Below are positions 9,027 to 17,053 of a stretch of 64,000 nucleotides of DNA, one piece after another (the first letter of the stretch is position 1; each line of letters begins with the position of its first letter). The translations under genes were made by a program, and so were the position numbers. The stretch is from positions 60,240 through 124,239 of the forward strand of contig JBEKVM010000004.1 of assembly GCA_049513975.1 (NCBI GenBank), read 5' to 3'. Source of the stretch: JBEKOF01 sp049513975. GTDB lineage: Bacteria > Verrucomicrobiota > Verrucomicrobiia > Limisphaerales > Palsa-1400. The notes beneath the pieces are model-generated. The model was given only the letters and a program-made list of their open reading frames with translations. It was not told where the DNA came from and made no database searches.

Positions 9027-9206
9027 ATGGCCAAAGCGAAATCCTCAGCCTCCCCGCCGAAAGGCTGCCGGCTCTACCCCATATCGGAAAGAGGGGATAG
9101 GCATTTCGAAATTGATGACGAGGAAATTCCTGTTTCAATTGATACATACAAGATGTTGGTTGAAGTTGTGTCGCTTGCCAAACTCATGCGCTCATGGTTA
9201 ATTTGA
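9027..9206 (+). CDS. Small hypothetical protein between two TA modules
   Basis: This 59-residue frame starts at ATG 9027 and stops 3 bp before the next antitoxin start. The predicted protein has a basic, Ser/Pro-rich N-terminus (MAKAKSSASPPKG) and a more ordered second half (EIDDEEIPVSIDTYKMLVEV). I do not recognise a family. The amino-acid composition of the second half looks protein-like, and the position fits a small cistron of the same transcription unit, but it may be non-coding. Confidence 0.35.
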   Translation: MAKAKSSASPPKGCRLYPISERGDRHFEIDDEEIPVSIDTYKMLVEVVSLAKLMRSWLI

Positions 9207-9209
9207 GGC

Positions 9210-9416
9210 ATGACCGCACAAACCGTCATCAAGCAATTCAAAGCGCTGCCCCCCAAGCAACGGGCGGAGGTCGCCAAATATGTCGTCGAGTCGGACGATT
9301 CGTGGATTCCCGAATCGTTCAAGCGCGGCATGGCCGACGCGGCAGCGGAACGCTTCGCCGACATGGAGGACGTTCTGAATGATGCGCCACCGCCGTCACG
9401 CCGGCGGGCGAAATGA
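9210..9416 (+). CDS. Predicted antitoxin of a second TA module
   Basis: This 68-residue, mostly helical protein (MTAQTVIKQFKALPPKQRAE at the N-terminus) resembles the short antitoxins that precede YafQ/RelE-type toxins, in which the N-terminal helix region is followed by a toxin-wrapping, acidic stretch (here ESDDSWIPESFKRG) and a tail. GAGG lies just before the ATG. Its stop overlaps the next start (ATGA at 9413-9416). The function is inferred mainly from its neighbour, since no DNA-binding motif is obvious. Confidence 0.7.
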   Translation: MTAQTVIKQFKALPPKQRAEVAKYVVESDDSWIPESFKRGMADAAAERFADMEDVLNDAPPPSRRRAK

Positions 9417-9688
9417 GCCATCGCTTTAAGCCGACGGAGAACTTTTGGGAAGCTTTTTACGACCTGACTTCCAGCCAAAAAGAATCAGCGCGGCGCGCTT
9501 GGAAGATTTTCAAGCAAAATCCGTTTGACCCGCGCCTCCGTCCCCATAAGATTCACCGGCTTTCCGCGCATTACGACCGGACGATCTATGCGGTGGATCT
9601 TGAAGGCGATTTGCGTGCCGTGTTTTATGTCGAACGGGATTGCGTTGTGACGGTGGACATTGGCACGCACGATATATACAGGGGCTGA
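9413..9688 (+). CDS. Type II toxin, RelE/ParE superfamily (YafQ-like)
   Basis: This 91-residue basic protein has the RelE/ParE-like fold signature: an N-terminal helical hairpin (FYDLTSSQKESARRAWKIFK), the NPFDPRLRPHKIHRLSAHY segment, and beta strands TIYAVDLEGDLRAVFYVERD and VVTVDIGTHDIY. Toxins of this group act as ribosome-dependent or free mRNA interferases, but the exact target cannot be read from sequence. It is translationally coupled to the antitoxin before it. The terminal GTHDIYR corresponds to the usual IGSH-(D/E)Y end of the family. Confidence 0.82.
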   Translation: MSHRFKPTENFWEAFYDLTSSQKESARRAWKIFKQNPFDPRLRPHKIHRLSAHYDRTIYAVDLEGDLRAVFYVERDCVVTVDIGTHDIYRG

Positions 9689-9700
9689 ATTGGGATGATA

Positions 9701-9736
9701 CCCAGGGCGTCGCTCGCGGACTCGCTCTGCCCTGGG
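9701..9736. repeat. Hairpin repeat after the second TA module
   Basis: CCCAGGGC (9701-9708) pairs with GCCCTGGG (9729-9736); the loop contains GCTCGCGGACTCGC. It lies 12 bp after the toxin stop and may serve as a transcript end, but no T-tract follows immediately. The rest of the spacer up to 9904 holds no gene. Confidence 0.55.
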
Positions 9737-9904
9737 CTTCAATATTTCGCCCCGTTGGGGCTGTTAAAGCGTGAGTCTCGCCCCACCAATAATGATTTTG
9801 TCCGGTAACGCCAGGCCGCCAGCCGTCGGCGACCTGAATTATTACCGGAAACCATTGCACTATGACGGGGTTTCTGTCACACAAGCCGGGCAGGCCCTTC
9901 GAGA

Positions 9905-10915
9905 ATGAAATACGACGAACTGGCATTTGTGAATCAGCAACTGGCGACGATGCTGCGCGAGGGCCTGCCGCTGGAGGGCAGCTTGCGCCAGTTGTGCGCC
10001 ACCATGCAGCGCGGCCGGCTGCGCGCGGAATTGCAGTTGCTGGAAACCGATTTGGCCGGCGGCGCGCCGCTGGACCAGGCGGTGGCGCGGCGCAAGCTGC
10101 CGGAATTTTACGGGCTGATGCTGCAAATCGGGGCGCACGGCCACGATCTGCCCGGCCTGCTCACGTTGCTGGCCGATTATTATCAAAACGCCAACCTGGT
10201 TTGGACGCGGCTCAAAGGGTTGATGGTTTATCCGGCGATTGTGCTGACGCTCTCGGCGGGCTTTTCGGTCTGGATCGCGGTGCTTTTTGGGAAAATCTCC
10301 TCCATGCTGGCGATGGATGGCAGGATGACCCTGGGATTGCTGGTGGGCGGCAGGACTCCGTTGCAGCCGCCCTCCCCCGCCGCCCCGTACTTGTGGGCGC
10401 CCGCGGCGCTGCTGGCCGTCCTGGCCCTTCCGGCCCTGGCGGTGGCCGTGCTGCCCGGATTGCGGCGCGAATTGCAATGGCGCCTGCCCGCCTTCCGCGA
10501 AGCCAGCCTCGCCCGGCTGGCTTCGACCATGGCCATACTGCTCAAGGCCGGCTGCTCCTTGAGCGAGGCGCTGGGCATGCTCGAAAAAATGGAATCCGGC
10601 ACGCGCGCCGGCGCGGAACTGGGCCGGTGGCAGGCGCGCTGCGCGGAGGGCCGCGGGAAATTCACGGAGGTGGCGGCGGGGGGCAAAATTTTTCCGCCGA
10701 TGTTTGTCTGGCTGGTGGCGGGGGCGGGGGAGAATCTGGCGGCGGGATTTGAACGGGCGGCCCAGGTCTATCACGCGCGGGCGGCCTATCGCTCCAATGT
10801 CCTGCTGTATGCGGCGCTGCCGGCCTCGCTCCTGTTTTTGGGGCTGGTCATCCTGGCGCAAATGTATCCGCTGGCGCAGATGATCTATCAATTGCCGCGG
10901 ATTCTGGGCCGATGA
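9905..10915 (+). CDS. GspF-like type II secretion / type IV pilus platform protein, first copy
   Basis: GspF/PilC proteins are inner-membrane platform proteins that link a secretion or pilus ATPase to pseudopilin assembly. This 336-residue protein has two GspF domains: residues about 8-100 (FVNQQLATMLREGLPLEGSL to LLTLLADYYQ) and about 205-310 (RLASTMAILLKAGCSLSEAL to GFERAAQVYH). Membrane segments lie near 105-130, 155-185 and 300-325. It is the first gene of a five-gene run in which each stop overlaps or nearly touches the next start. No GspE-type ATPase, GspD secretin or prepilin peptidase lies nearby, which is unusual for a working secretion platform. Confidence 0.85.
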   Translation: MKYDELAFVNQQLATMLREGLPLEGSLRQLCATMQRGRLRAELQLLETDLAGGAPLDQAVARRKLPEFYGLMLQIGAHGHDLPGLLTLLADYYQNANLVWTRLKGLMVYPAIVLTLSAGFSVWIAVLFGKISSMLAMDGRMTLGLLVGGRTPLQPPSPAAPYLWAPAALLAVLALPALAVAVLPGLRRELQWRLPAFREASLARLASTMAILLKAGCSLSEALGMLEKMESGTRAGAELGRWQARCAEGRGKFTEVAAGGKIFPPMFVWLVAGAGENLAAGFERAAQVYHARAAYRSNVLLYAALPASLLFLGLVILAQMYPLAQMIYQLPRILGR

Positions 10916-12114
10916 GCTTCGTCAAACTATTTCCAACGCTGGCGGCGGGCGCCCCGGCCGCCGGCCCGGCGCTGCAAATCATGCACGGCTGGCTGCTGCC
11001 CGTCCTCATCCCCGTCGGCGCGGTGGCGGCGGCCATCTATTACATCAACAGCCGTCCGCTGCGGCGGCAGGAAGGGGCGCGGTTTCTGCTCGATTTGATT
11101 GAGTCCGCCTTGCAGCAGGGCCAGTCCATCGAGCATCACATCATTTCCCTGGCCAACTGCCGGGACGCCTCGCCCGGGGTGCGATTTCATTTGCTGGCCG
11201 CCTATCTGGAGAAGGGCCACGGCCTGATTGACGCGCTGGAAAAAGTGCCGGAATTGCTGCCGGCCCAGGTGCTGGCCATGCTCAAGGTCGGGGGGAACCT
11301 GGGCGACTTCTCCCGCGTCCTGCCGGCCTGCCGCCTGCTTTTGCAGGACGGCACCTCGCAAACCCGCGCCCTCATCAATTACCAAGTCGCCTTCGGCCTG
11401 GTCCTCAATCCGATGATGATCTGCCTGCTGCCGATAATGTTCACCCATATTTTTCCCGTCTTCAACGACCTCGCCTACTGGAATAAAATCGAGCCGGGCG
11501 GCGTTTATGACACGCTTTCGGCCTGGTTTCCATTTTTATTGCTGGCGCAGATGGCGCTCTTGCTGGCCTGTTATGGCAGCGCGGTGTTGTTGTTCGGCGG
11601 AACGCGCTTCGTTTCGTGGCTGCAAGCCGGCGTGCGCCCGCTGCGAGACTGGAGCGACTGGTTTTTCCTGCGCGTGCCCTGGCGGCGCAAACGGCTGCAA
11701 CGGGATTTCTCCGCCATGCTGGGATTGTTGCTGGACGCCGGCGTGCCGGAGGAAAAGGCCTTGAGTCTGGCGGCGTACAGCACGGCCAACGGCGTTTTTA
11801 TGCGGCGCGCGGAAAAGGCGGCGGAAAAGTTGCGCCAGGGTGTGAAGTTGACCGAGGCGGTGCAACTGCTGGACGACACGGGTGAATTTCGCTGGCGGCT
11901 TCTCAACGGCGCTCACGGGACGCGCGGCTTTTTTTCCGCCTTGCAGGGATGGCAGGCCTCCCTTGACGCCAAAGCGTTTCAACTGGAACAAGCCGCCGCG
12001 CAGGCCCTCAGCACGAGCCTGGTTTTGCTCAACGCCGGCACCGTCGCGCTGGTCGCGGCGGGGGTTTTTCAATTTATCAGCCACTTGAGCAACACCCCTT
12101 TCCGCTTCAAATGA
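10912..12114 (+). CDS. GspF-like platform protein, second copy
   Basis: This 400-residue membrane protein shares the two-domain GspF layout with the gene before it. The first domain is about 45-140 (ARFLLDLIESALQQGQSIEH to FSRVLPACRLLLQDG), the second about 260-370 (LQRDFSAMLGLLLDAGVPEE to FQLEQAAAQALS). Hydrophobic segments lie at about 24-42, 150-175, 200-225 and 375-395. The sequence is clearly diverged from its neighbour, so this is an old paralogue and not a recent duplicate. It overlaps the upstream gene by 4 bp and the downstream gene by 4 bp. A heteromeric platform of both proteins is plausible but inferred. Confidence 0.82.
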   Translation: MSFVKLFPTLAAGAPAAGPALQIMHGWLLPVLIPVGAVAAAIYYINSRPLRRQEGARFLLDLIESALQQGQSIEHHIISLANCRDASPGVRFHLLAAYLEKGHGLIDALEKVPELLPAQVLAMLKVGGNLGDFSRVLPACRLLLQDGTSQTRALINYQVAFGLVLNPMMICLLPIMFTHIFPVFNDLAYWNKIEPGGVYDTLSAWFPFLLLAQMALLLACYGSAVLLFGGTRFVSWLQAGVRPLRDWSDWFFLRVPWRRKRLQRDFSAMLGLLLDAGVPEEKALSLAAYSTANGVFMRRAEKAAEKLRQGVKLTEAVQLLDDTGEFRWRLLNGAHGTRGFFSALQGWQASLDAKAFQLEQAAAQALSTSLVLLNAGTVALVAAGVFQFISHLSNTPFRFK

Positions 12115-12581
12115 CGCGCGTGCTGCCAACGCCAGGACTGCCCGCGCCCGTGTCCGTGGACCAGGTGCGGTTGATTCGCCGTTCGACGCGATGCTTTGTC
12201 TATGGCATGATGGGAGCCGTCCCTCTTTTTGGCCTGGGGATGGCCTGCCTGACGCTGCGGTTGCGGCGGGAGTTGGCGGAGGAAACGGGCGAGCCGGTGT
12301 GTCTGACCGGAGCGCGCCGGTGTGCCATCGCGGCTTTCGCCCTGGCGTTCGTGCTCCTGTGCTGCCACCAAACCGGCCTGGTGCTGGCCTTGGGAATCCT
12401 GCTCCCCGCGCTGCAAGGATACGGGTTGGTCCGGCAATACCAGCAGGCCGAGCCGCGGCTGTGGAATCCGGCGCGCCATTTGGTGTATTGGGGCGCGGGC
12501 CTGGCTTATGCCGGCCTGGTCCTGTCGTCCCTCGTGATTATGCTGAACCTGGAGGCCGCCCTCCGCCAGATCGGAAGCTGA
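12111..12581 (+). CDS. Small membrane protein of unknown function
   Basis: This 156-residue protein has about four hydrophobic segments: FVYGMMGAVPLFGLGMACL, CAIAAFALAFVLLCC, LVLALGILLPAL and LVYWGAGLAYAGLVLSSLVI. I do not recognise a family. It is coupled by ATGA to the second GspF-like gene and lies 3 bp before the ABC permease, so it probably acts with one or both. It may be an accessory subunit of the permease. Confidence 0.7.
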   Translation: MTRVLPTPGLPAPVSVDQVRLIRRSTRCFVYGMMGAVPLFGLGMACLTLRLRRELAEETGEPVCLTGARRCAIAAFALAFVLLCCHQTGLVLALGILLPALQGYGLVRQYQQAEPRLWNPARHLVYWGAGLAYAGLVLSSLVIMLNLEAALRQIGS

Positions 12582-12584
12582 GGC

Positions 12585-14126
12585 ATGAATTTCCTGCCCA
12601 TCGTCCATTTGGAAATGCGCAGCGCGGCGCGCCGGCCGACGACCTATTACACGCGCTGCCTCATCGCGCTGCTGGCGATTTCCGCCGGGCTGGGATTTGT
12701 CTTCGCCGGTTTCAACCGGGTGATGAGCACCTCCTCGGCGGGGCAGGCGGTCTTTGCCCTGCTGGCGGGCGGCGGCTATGTTTTGCTGGCCGCGCAGGCC
12801 ATATTGTTGACATGCGACTGTGTCAGCCTGGAAAAGCGCGAAGGCACCCTCGGGCTCCTGTTTCTGACCGACCTGAACGGGTTTGACATTGTGGCGGGGA
12901 AACTGGCGGCGCAGGTCAGCCGCTCCCTGCATGGCCTGCTGGCGGCGTTCCCGGCCTTCGGGTTTTGCATCATCCTGGGCGGGGTCGGGCTGGGAGATTT
13001 CGCGAAGGTGGCGCTGGGCTTGACGAACACTTTGTTTTATTTCGCCGCGCTGGGGATTTTGATTTCCGCGTGCGTCTGGCGGGAACGGGCCGCGACCGCC
13101 TGGGGCGGGCTGGCTTTGCTCGTCCCCGGCGCCCTTCTGCCCATTCTGTGTGTGATGTGCAACTCGCCGGCCGGCCTGGCGCTGATTCCGGCAGGAGCCA
13201 TGCTGGCGGCGCTGAGCCCGGTGGCGGGCCTGGCTTCGCCGCCGGATTTCACCGGGTCGTTGCTGGTATCGCACGCGCTGGGCTGGCTGTATATCGGCGC
13301 GGCCAGTTGTCTGGTGCCGCGTTGCTGGACGCGCGCTGCGAACGCCGCGCCGGCGCGTCCGTCCACCCTGGCACGTCAAATAAAATCCCCGCCCCAGGAC
13401 CTGCCGTCCTGGGCGCTGCAACCGGCCAAGCCTCTTTTGACCCTGGCATTAATGGTGATGATCTGCGCTGTCATTCTGGCCGGCGCCCTGCTCGGCCCCC
13501 CGTGGATGAAGGCGCCGGCCGCGCCGGTCACGATCCTGCTGTTGCACAGCGTCTTGAAATATCAAGCGGCGGCGCAAGCCGGCCGCATGCTGGCGGGCAA
13601 GCGGCGGAGCGGCGAACTGGAATTGCTGCTGACCACGCCGTACGATGAAGACGAAATTTTGCGCGGCTGTCTGCTCGAGTTGAAGCGGAGCCTGTTCTGG
13701 CCGGTGCTGTTTGCCCTGGGCGTTGATTTGGGGCTCCTGATCCTTGGCTGCTTGCGGGCGGGGTTCGGCCTCGACCTGGGGTGGGAAGCCGCCGTGGTGG
13801 TGGAGGTGGTTTGGTTGTTGGTTAATCTCTACAGCCTCACCTGGGTCGGGCTTTTCCTGGGTCTGAGGCTGGCCACTCCGGCCAAGGCCGCCAGCCAGGC
13901 GATATTTTATGTGGTGCTGCTGCCGTGGGTTTTGCTGATTTGCTCCGTCGCGCTGGCGACCCCGCTGGTTTGGCGGCATCGCTTCGGCCAGGAACCGGGT
14001 GTCCCCTTCGCCGGGATTTTTGTGTTCGCCCTGGTATTTTGCAACTCATTCTTCCCAGGCTGGGCCATCAACGAACTGCGCGACCGGTTCCGCTTCCTGG
14101 CCGCACAAGCCTGGACGCGATCATGA
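12585..14126 (+). CDS. ABC-2 type transporter permease
   Basis: This 513-residue polytopic membrane protein has roughly twelve hydrophobic stretches in two halves. The diagnostic element is the amphipathic motif after the second membrane segment, CVSLEKREGTLGLLFLTDLN, typical of ABC-2 permeases. A second copy in the C-terminal half, GKRRSGELELLLTTPYDEDE, shows that the protein is a duplicated permease. No ATPase gene is adjacent, so its nucleotide-binding partner must be encoded elsewhere. Substrate is unknown. It sits between the small membrane protein (3-bp gap) and the SET-domain gene (4-bp overlap). Confidence 0.82.
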   Translation: MNFLPIVHLEMRSAARRPTTYYTRCLIALLAISAGLGFVFAGFNRVMSTSSAGQAVFALLAGGGYVLLAAQAILLTCDCVSLEKREGTLGLLFLTDLNGFDIVAGKLAAQVSRSLHGLLAAFPAFGFCIILGGVGLGDFAKVALGLTNTLFYFAALGILISACVWRERAATAWGGLALLVPGALLPILCVMCNSPAGLALIPAGAMLAALSPVAGLASPPDFTGSLLVSHALGWLYIGAASCLVPRCWTRAANAAPARPSTLARQIKSPPQDLPSWALQPAKPLLTLALMVMICAVILAGALLGPPWMKAPAAPVTILLLHSVLKYQAAAQAGRMLAGKRRSGELELLLTTPYDEDEILRGCLLELKRSLFWPVLFALGVDLGLLILGCLRAGFGLDLGWEAAVVVEVVWLLVNLYSLTWVGLFLGLRLATPAKAASQAIFYVVLLPWVLLICSVALATPLVWRHRFGQEPGVPFAGIFVFALVFCNSFFPGWAINELRDRFRFLAAQAWTRS

Positions 14127-14578
14127 ACCACCCCGCCGGCGCCGTCATGGATCATCTCATCTTTGGCCCTTCGCCCATTCACGGCACGGGCGGTTTTGCC
14201 AAGCGCGGCCTGCCCCGGAGCACGCGCGTGGCGGAATACCTCGGCGAGAAAATCAGCAAGGCGGAATCGCTCCGCCGCTGCGAAGCGGGCAACTGGTTCA
14301 TCTTCGCGCTGGACGATGAATTTGATTTGGACGGCAATACCGAAGGAAATCCGGCGCGCTGGCTCAATCACAGTTGCGCGCCCAATTGCGAGGCGGAATG
14401 GAGCGGCGGGCGTCTCTGGATCACCGCCCGGCGCGACATCGCGGCGGGGGAGGAAATCACCTTCAACTACGGCTACGCCCTGGAGGAGTATCGGGAGCAT
14501 CCGTGCCGCTGCGGCGCGCCGGGATGCGCGGGTTACATCCTGGCGGAGGAGTTTTTCGATCATGTCAAGAAGAAGTGA
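14123..14578 (+). CDS. SET-domain protein lysine methyltransferase with post-SET zinc motif
   Basis: SET proteins transfer methyl groups from SAM to protein lysines. In 151 residues the minimal domain is complete: SPIHGTGGFAKRGLPR (SAM-binding GxG) at the start, RWLNHSCAPNC (knot-forming NHSC) in the middle, AGEEITFNYGY (catalytic Tyr region), and the post-SET cysteines in PCRCGAPGCAGYI. Small stand-alone SET proteins occur sporadically in bacteria, including chlamydiae, where one modifies a histone-like protein; no target is visible here. It is the last gene of the GspF/ABC operon (ATGA overlap) and overlaps the convergent helicase by 14 bp. Confidence 0.9.
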   Translation: MNHPAGAVMDHLIFGPSPIHGTGGFAKRGLPRSTRVAEYLGEKISKAESLRRCEAGNWFIFALDDEFDLDGNTEGNPARWLNHSCAPNCEAEWSGGRLWITARRDIAAGEEITFNYGYALEEYREHPCRCGAPGCAGYILAEEFFDHVKKK

Positions 14579-17009
14579 GGAGGAAGGGAGGCGCGGGCCG
14601 GGCCGGGTGCGCGGCGAAAAACTTTCGGATTTCACCGGCCGGGTCCGGGGCGGCCAGTTCCGCCGGAGACTGGTCGTACCAATCGCGCGGCAGATGGCTG
14701 GCGTAGGGTTCCTGGAGAAAACGCGCGCAGAGCAGCGCGATCACGCCGCAATCCGTTTCGCCGCGGATCAGCCGGCCCGCCGCCTGCACGACGCGCGTCA
14801 TGCCCGGTTGCAGGTAGGCATACTCAAACCCCGCCTGCTCGGTTTCTTCAAAATAGCGGCGCAACAATTCGCGCTCGAAGGAGACTTGCGGCAGCGCGGG
14901 CGAGACAATGAAAACGGCGGAAAGGAGTTCGCCCGGATAATCCACCCCTTCGGCATACATCCCGCCCAGAACGGCCAGGAGCAGGATCCCCTCCGGCGGC
15001 GGCGCGGCCAGTTCCTGGAAAATGCGGCGGCGCTCCGCTTCGGAAAAGTTGGCGCGCTGCGCCAGCACCCGGGCGCGCGTGGCCGGCAAGCGCGCGGCCA
15101 CTTTTTCCAGGAATTGATAGCTGGGAAAAAGCACCAGGGCGTTGCCGGGCTGGGCGCCGGACATCTCCGCAATCAGCCGGGCAATCGGGGCAAAATTCTG
15201 CTCCCGGTGGGCGAAGGCGGTGCGCACCTGCGGCAAAATCAGGATCTTCCGGTTTTCCCGCGGGAACGGCGGAGGCAGCGAAATGGCGCGCGTCCGCTCC
15301 GCCTCCAAACCGAGGGTGCGGCGGATGACCTCCACGGGAGAAAGCGTCGCGGAGAGGAGGGTGGTGGAGGCGGCGGCGCGAAAGACCGGAGCGAGCGGGC
15401 GCGCCGGATCCAGACACACCAGGGCCAGGCGCACCCCGGCCGGGCGCTGTTCCACCACACAGGTGAAGCCGGGGCCGAAGAGGTTCAACACGGTGATAAA
15501 GCGCTGCCAGACGAAGTGAATGTCAACAATCGGATCGTCCGGCAGGGCCAGCCGGGCCTCGCGCTTCCAGGAAAGGTAACGGACGAAGTTGGGCTCCCAA
15601 ACCTGCCACAGCGCGCGCAAGGCTTCGGCGGGCGGATCCGTTTCCGCCATCGGGCCGGGGCTGGCGGCGGCGGCGGTTTCGGCCAGCAGGGCGATGAGTT
15701 GGCCGAGGGTTCGGGAAAGGGTGTCGAACAATTCGCCGCTGTGCAGCAGGAGGCTGTCCTGCACCGCGCGGAACGATTCCTCCAAAAGTTCCGGCGAGAA
15801 GATCTGGCGGGCGCGGTCGGGCAAATTGTGGGCTTCGTCCACCAGCAGCACCGGCTCGTCCTCCGGCTCCAGGCGGCGCAAGGCGACCCCCGGCTCGAAG
15901 ACGTAATTGTAATCCGCCACGATGGCGTCGGCGCGGCCCGCCAGTTCGAGCTGAACCTCGAAGGGACAGACCCGCTCCTTTTTCGCCTCCGCAAAAACGG
16001 CGTCGGGGTCAAAATGGAAATGGCCGCGGCGGAGGCAGTCCAGGATTTTCGACCGCTCCATTTTTTCCGCATAATCCCTGGCGTAGGGGCAAAAATCTTC
16101 GTGACAGAGCACGCGGTCGTTGGCGCACATTTTTTCCTTGGCCCGGATCTGCAAACTGCGGAAGGCGCCGTCCGGGTTCATGGCGCGGAGGGCGGAAACG
16201 GCCATGGTTTGCTGCAAGGTCTTGGAAGTCAGAAAGAACACCTGGCGCCCGGCGGCCAGTCCGTGGGCCAGGGCCGGGTGCAGGCTGGCGGCGGTTTTGC
16301 CCGATCCGGTGGGGGCTTCCGCGATGAGGTTTTCGCCCGCCGCCAACGCCCGCCGCACCGCCTCCATCATGATTTTCTGGCCGGGCCGGGGCGCGGCGTG
16401 GGGAAAGGGCAGGCTGGCGGCGGCGGCCGCTTTTTGGCGGCGCATTTCCACCTCCGCCTGGCCGATGGCCAGGAGTTGCCGCAACCGCCGCTCCAGGCCG
16501 CGCTCCTCCTCCTCCTGGTCATAGGCGGCGGGAATGACCGATTCCTCCCCGCTGGCGAGGTCCACGTAAATGAGCCGGCCCTGCACGGGGGAATTGCCAA
16601 GCCGGCGCCACAGATCGCAGTAAAGAAGAAGTTGGCGTTGGTGGCGGGCGAAGGCCGCGCCGCCCCGCCGTGTTTCCTGGCCCGGCAGAAAGGTGGATTT
16701 GAACTCCTCGATCAGCCACGCGCCGGAGGGTTGCCGCACGCAGCCATCCAGGCGGCCGGTAATCACCGCCGTCCAACCGTCAATCGGGACGCTGGCCTGC
16801 AGAGGGACCTCGCTGCGGTAGGCCGGTTGGGCCGCGCGGCGCTCCTCCAAAACGCGGCGGTGCAATTCCGCGCCCAGGCCGAGACGATGCCAGCCTTCGC
16901 CGCGCTCGAAGCCGATCCGGCCAAAGCCCTCCTCCCCGGCCAGTTCGCGCACGGAAACTTCCAGTGTTTTGCTTGCTTCGTCGAATTTCAAACGGCTACA
17001 GTTTAGCAA
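14565..17009 (-). CDS. XPD/DinG-type DNA helicase with N-terminal PD-(D/E)XK nuclease-like domain
   Basis: This is a predicted ATP-dependent 5'-3' superfamily 2 helicase for DNA repair. The 814-residue protein begins with a RecB/Cas4-like nuclease domain (about 60-165): GRLDG with Asp88, then EEFK with Glu102 and Lys104. The helicase part shows Walker A APTGSGKT (232-239), the four iron-sulfur cysteines of XPD/DinG (Cys295, Cys302, Cys307, Cys348), and DEAH (391-394). A late VVQAAGRLIRGETDCG is motif VI. The start is a TTG at 17009; alternative starts within the first ten codons are possible. It is convergent with the SET gene and divergent from the thioesterase with a 44-bp gap. Confidence 0.92.
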   Translation of the reverse strand: MLNCSRLKFDEASKTLEVSVRELAGEEGFGRIGFERGEGWHRLGLGAELHRRVLEERRAAQPAYRSEVPLQASVPIDGWTAVITGRLDGCVRQPSGAWLIEEFKSTFLPGQETRRGGAAFARHQRQLLLYCDLWRRLGNSPVQGRLIYVDLASGEESVIPAAYDQEEEERGLERRLRQLLAIGQAEVEMRRQKAAAAASLPFPHAAPRPGQKIMMEAVRRALAAGENLIAEAPTGSGKTAASLHPALAHGLAAGRQVFFLTSKTLQQTMAVSALRAMNPDGAFRSLQIRAKEKMCANDRVLCHEDFCPYARDYAEKMERSKILDCLRRGHFHFDPDAVFAEAKKERVCPFEVQLELAGRADAIVADYNYVFEPGVALRRLEPEDEPVLLVDEAHNLPDRARQIFSPELLEESFRAVQDSLLLHSGELFDTLSRTLGQLIALLAETAAAASPGPMAETDPPAEALRALWQVWEPNFVRYLSWKREARLALPDDPIVDIHFVWQRFITVLNLFGPGFTCVVEQRPAGVRLALVCLDPARPLAPVFRAAASTTLLSATLSPVEVIRRTLGLEAERTRAISLPPPFPRENRKILILPQVRTAFAHREQNFAPIARLIAEMSGAQPGNALVLFPSYQFLEKVAARLPATRARVLAQRANFSEAERRRIFQELAAPPPEGILLLAVLGGMYAEGVDYPGELLSAVFIVSPALPQVSFERELLRRYFEETEQAGFEYAYLQPGMTRVVQAAGRLIRGETDCGVIALLCARFLQEPYASHLPRDWYDQSPAELAAPDPAGEIRKFFAAHPARPAPPFLLTSS

Positions 17010-17053
17010 AGCGGACGCCGCAAAAGAATTACTTTGCGCGCCGGAATTTTTTT

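Noticed and set aside
12069..13421. 450-codon minus-strand frame antisense to the ABC permease
   Set aside because: Extremely Arg/Gln-rich shadow; the plus strand carries the ABC-2 motifs.
14163..17006. 947-codon plus-strand frame antisense to the helicase
   Set aside because: Gly/Arg/Gln-rich shadow of the nuclease-helicase gene. No motifs.
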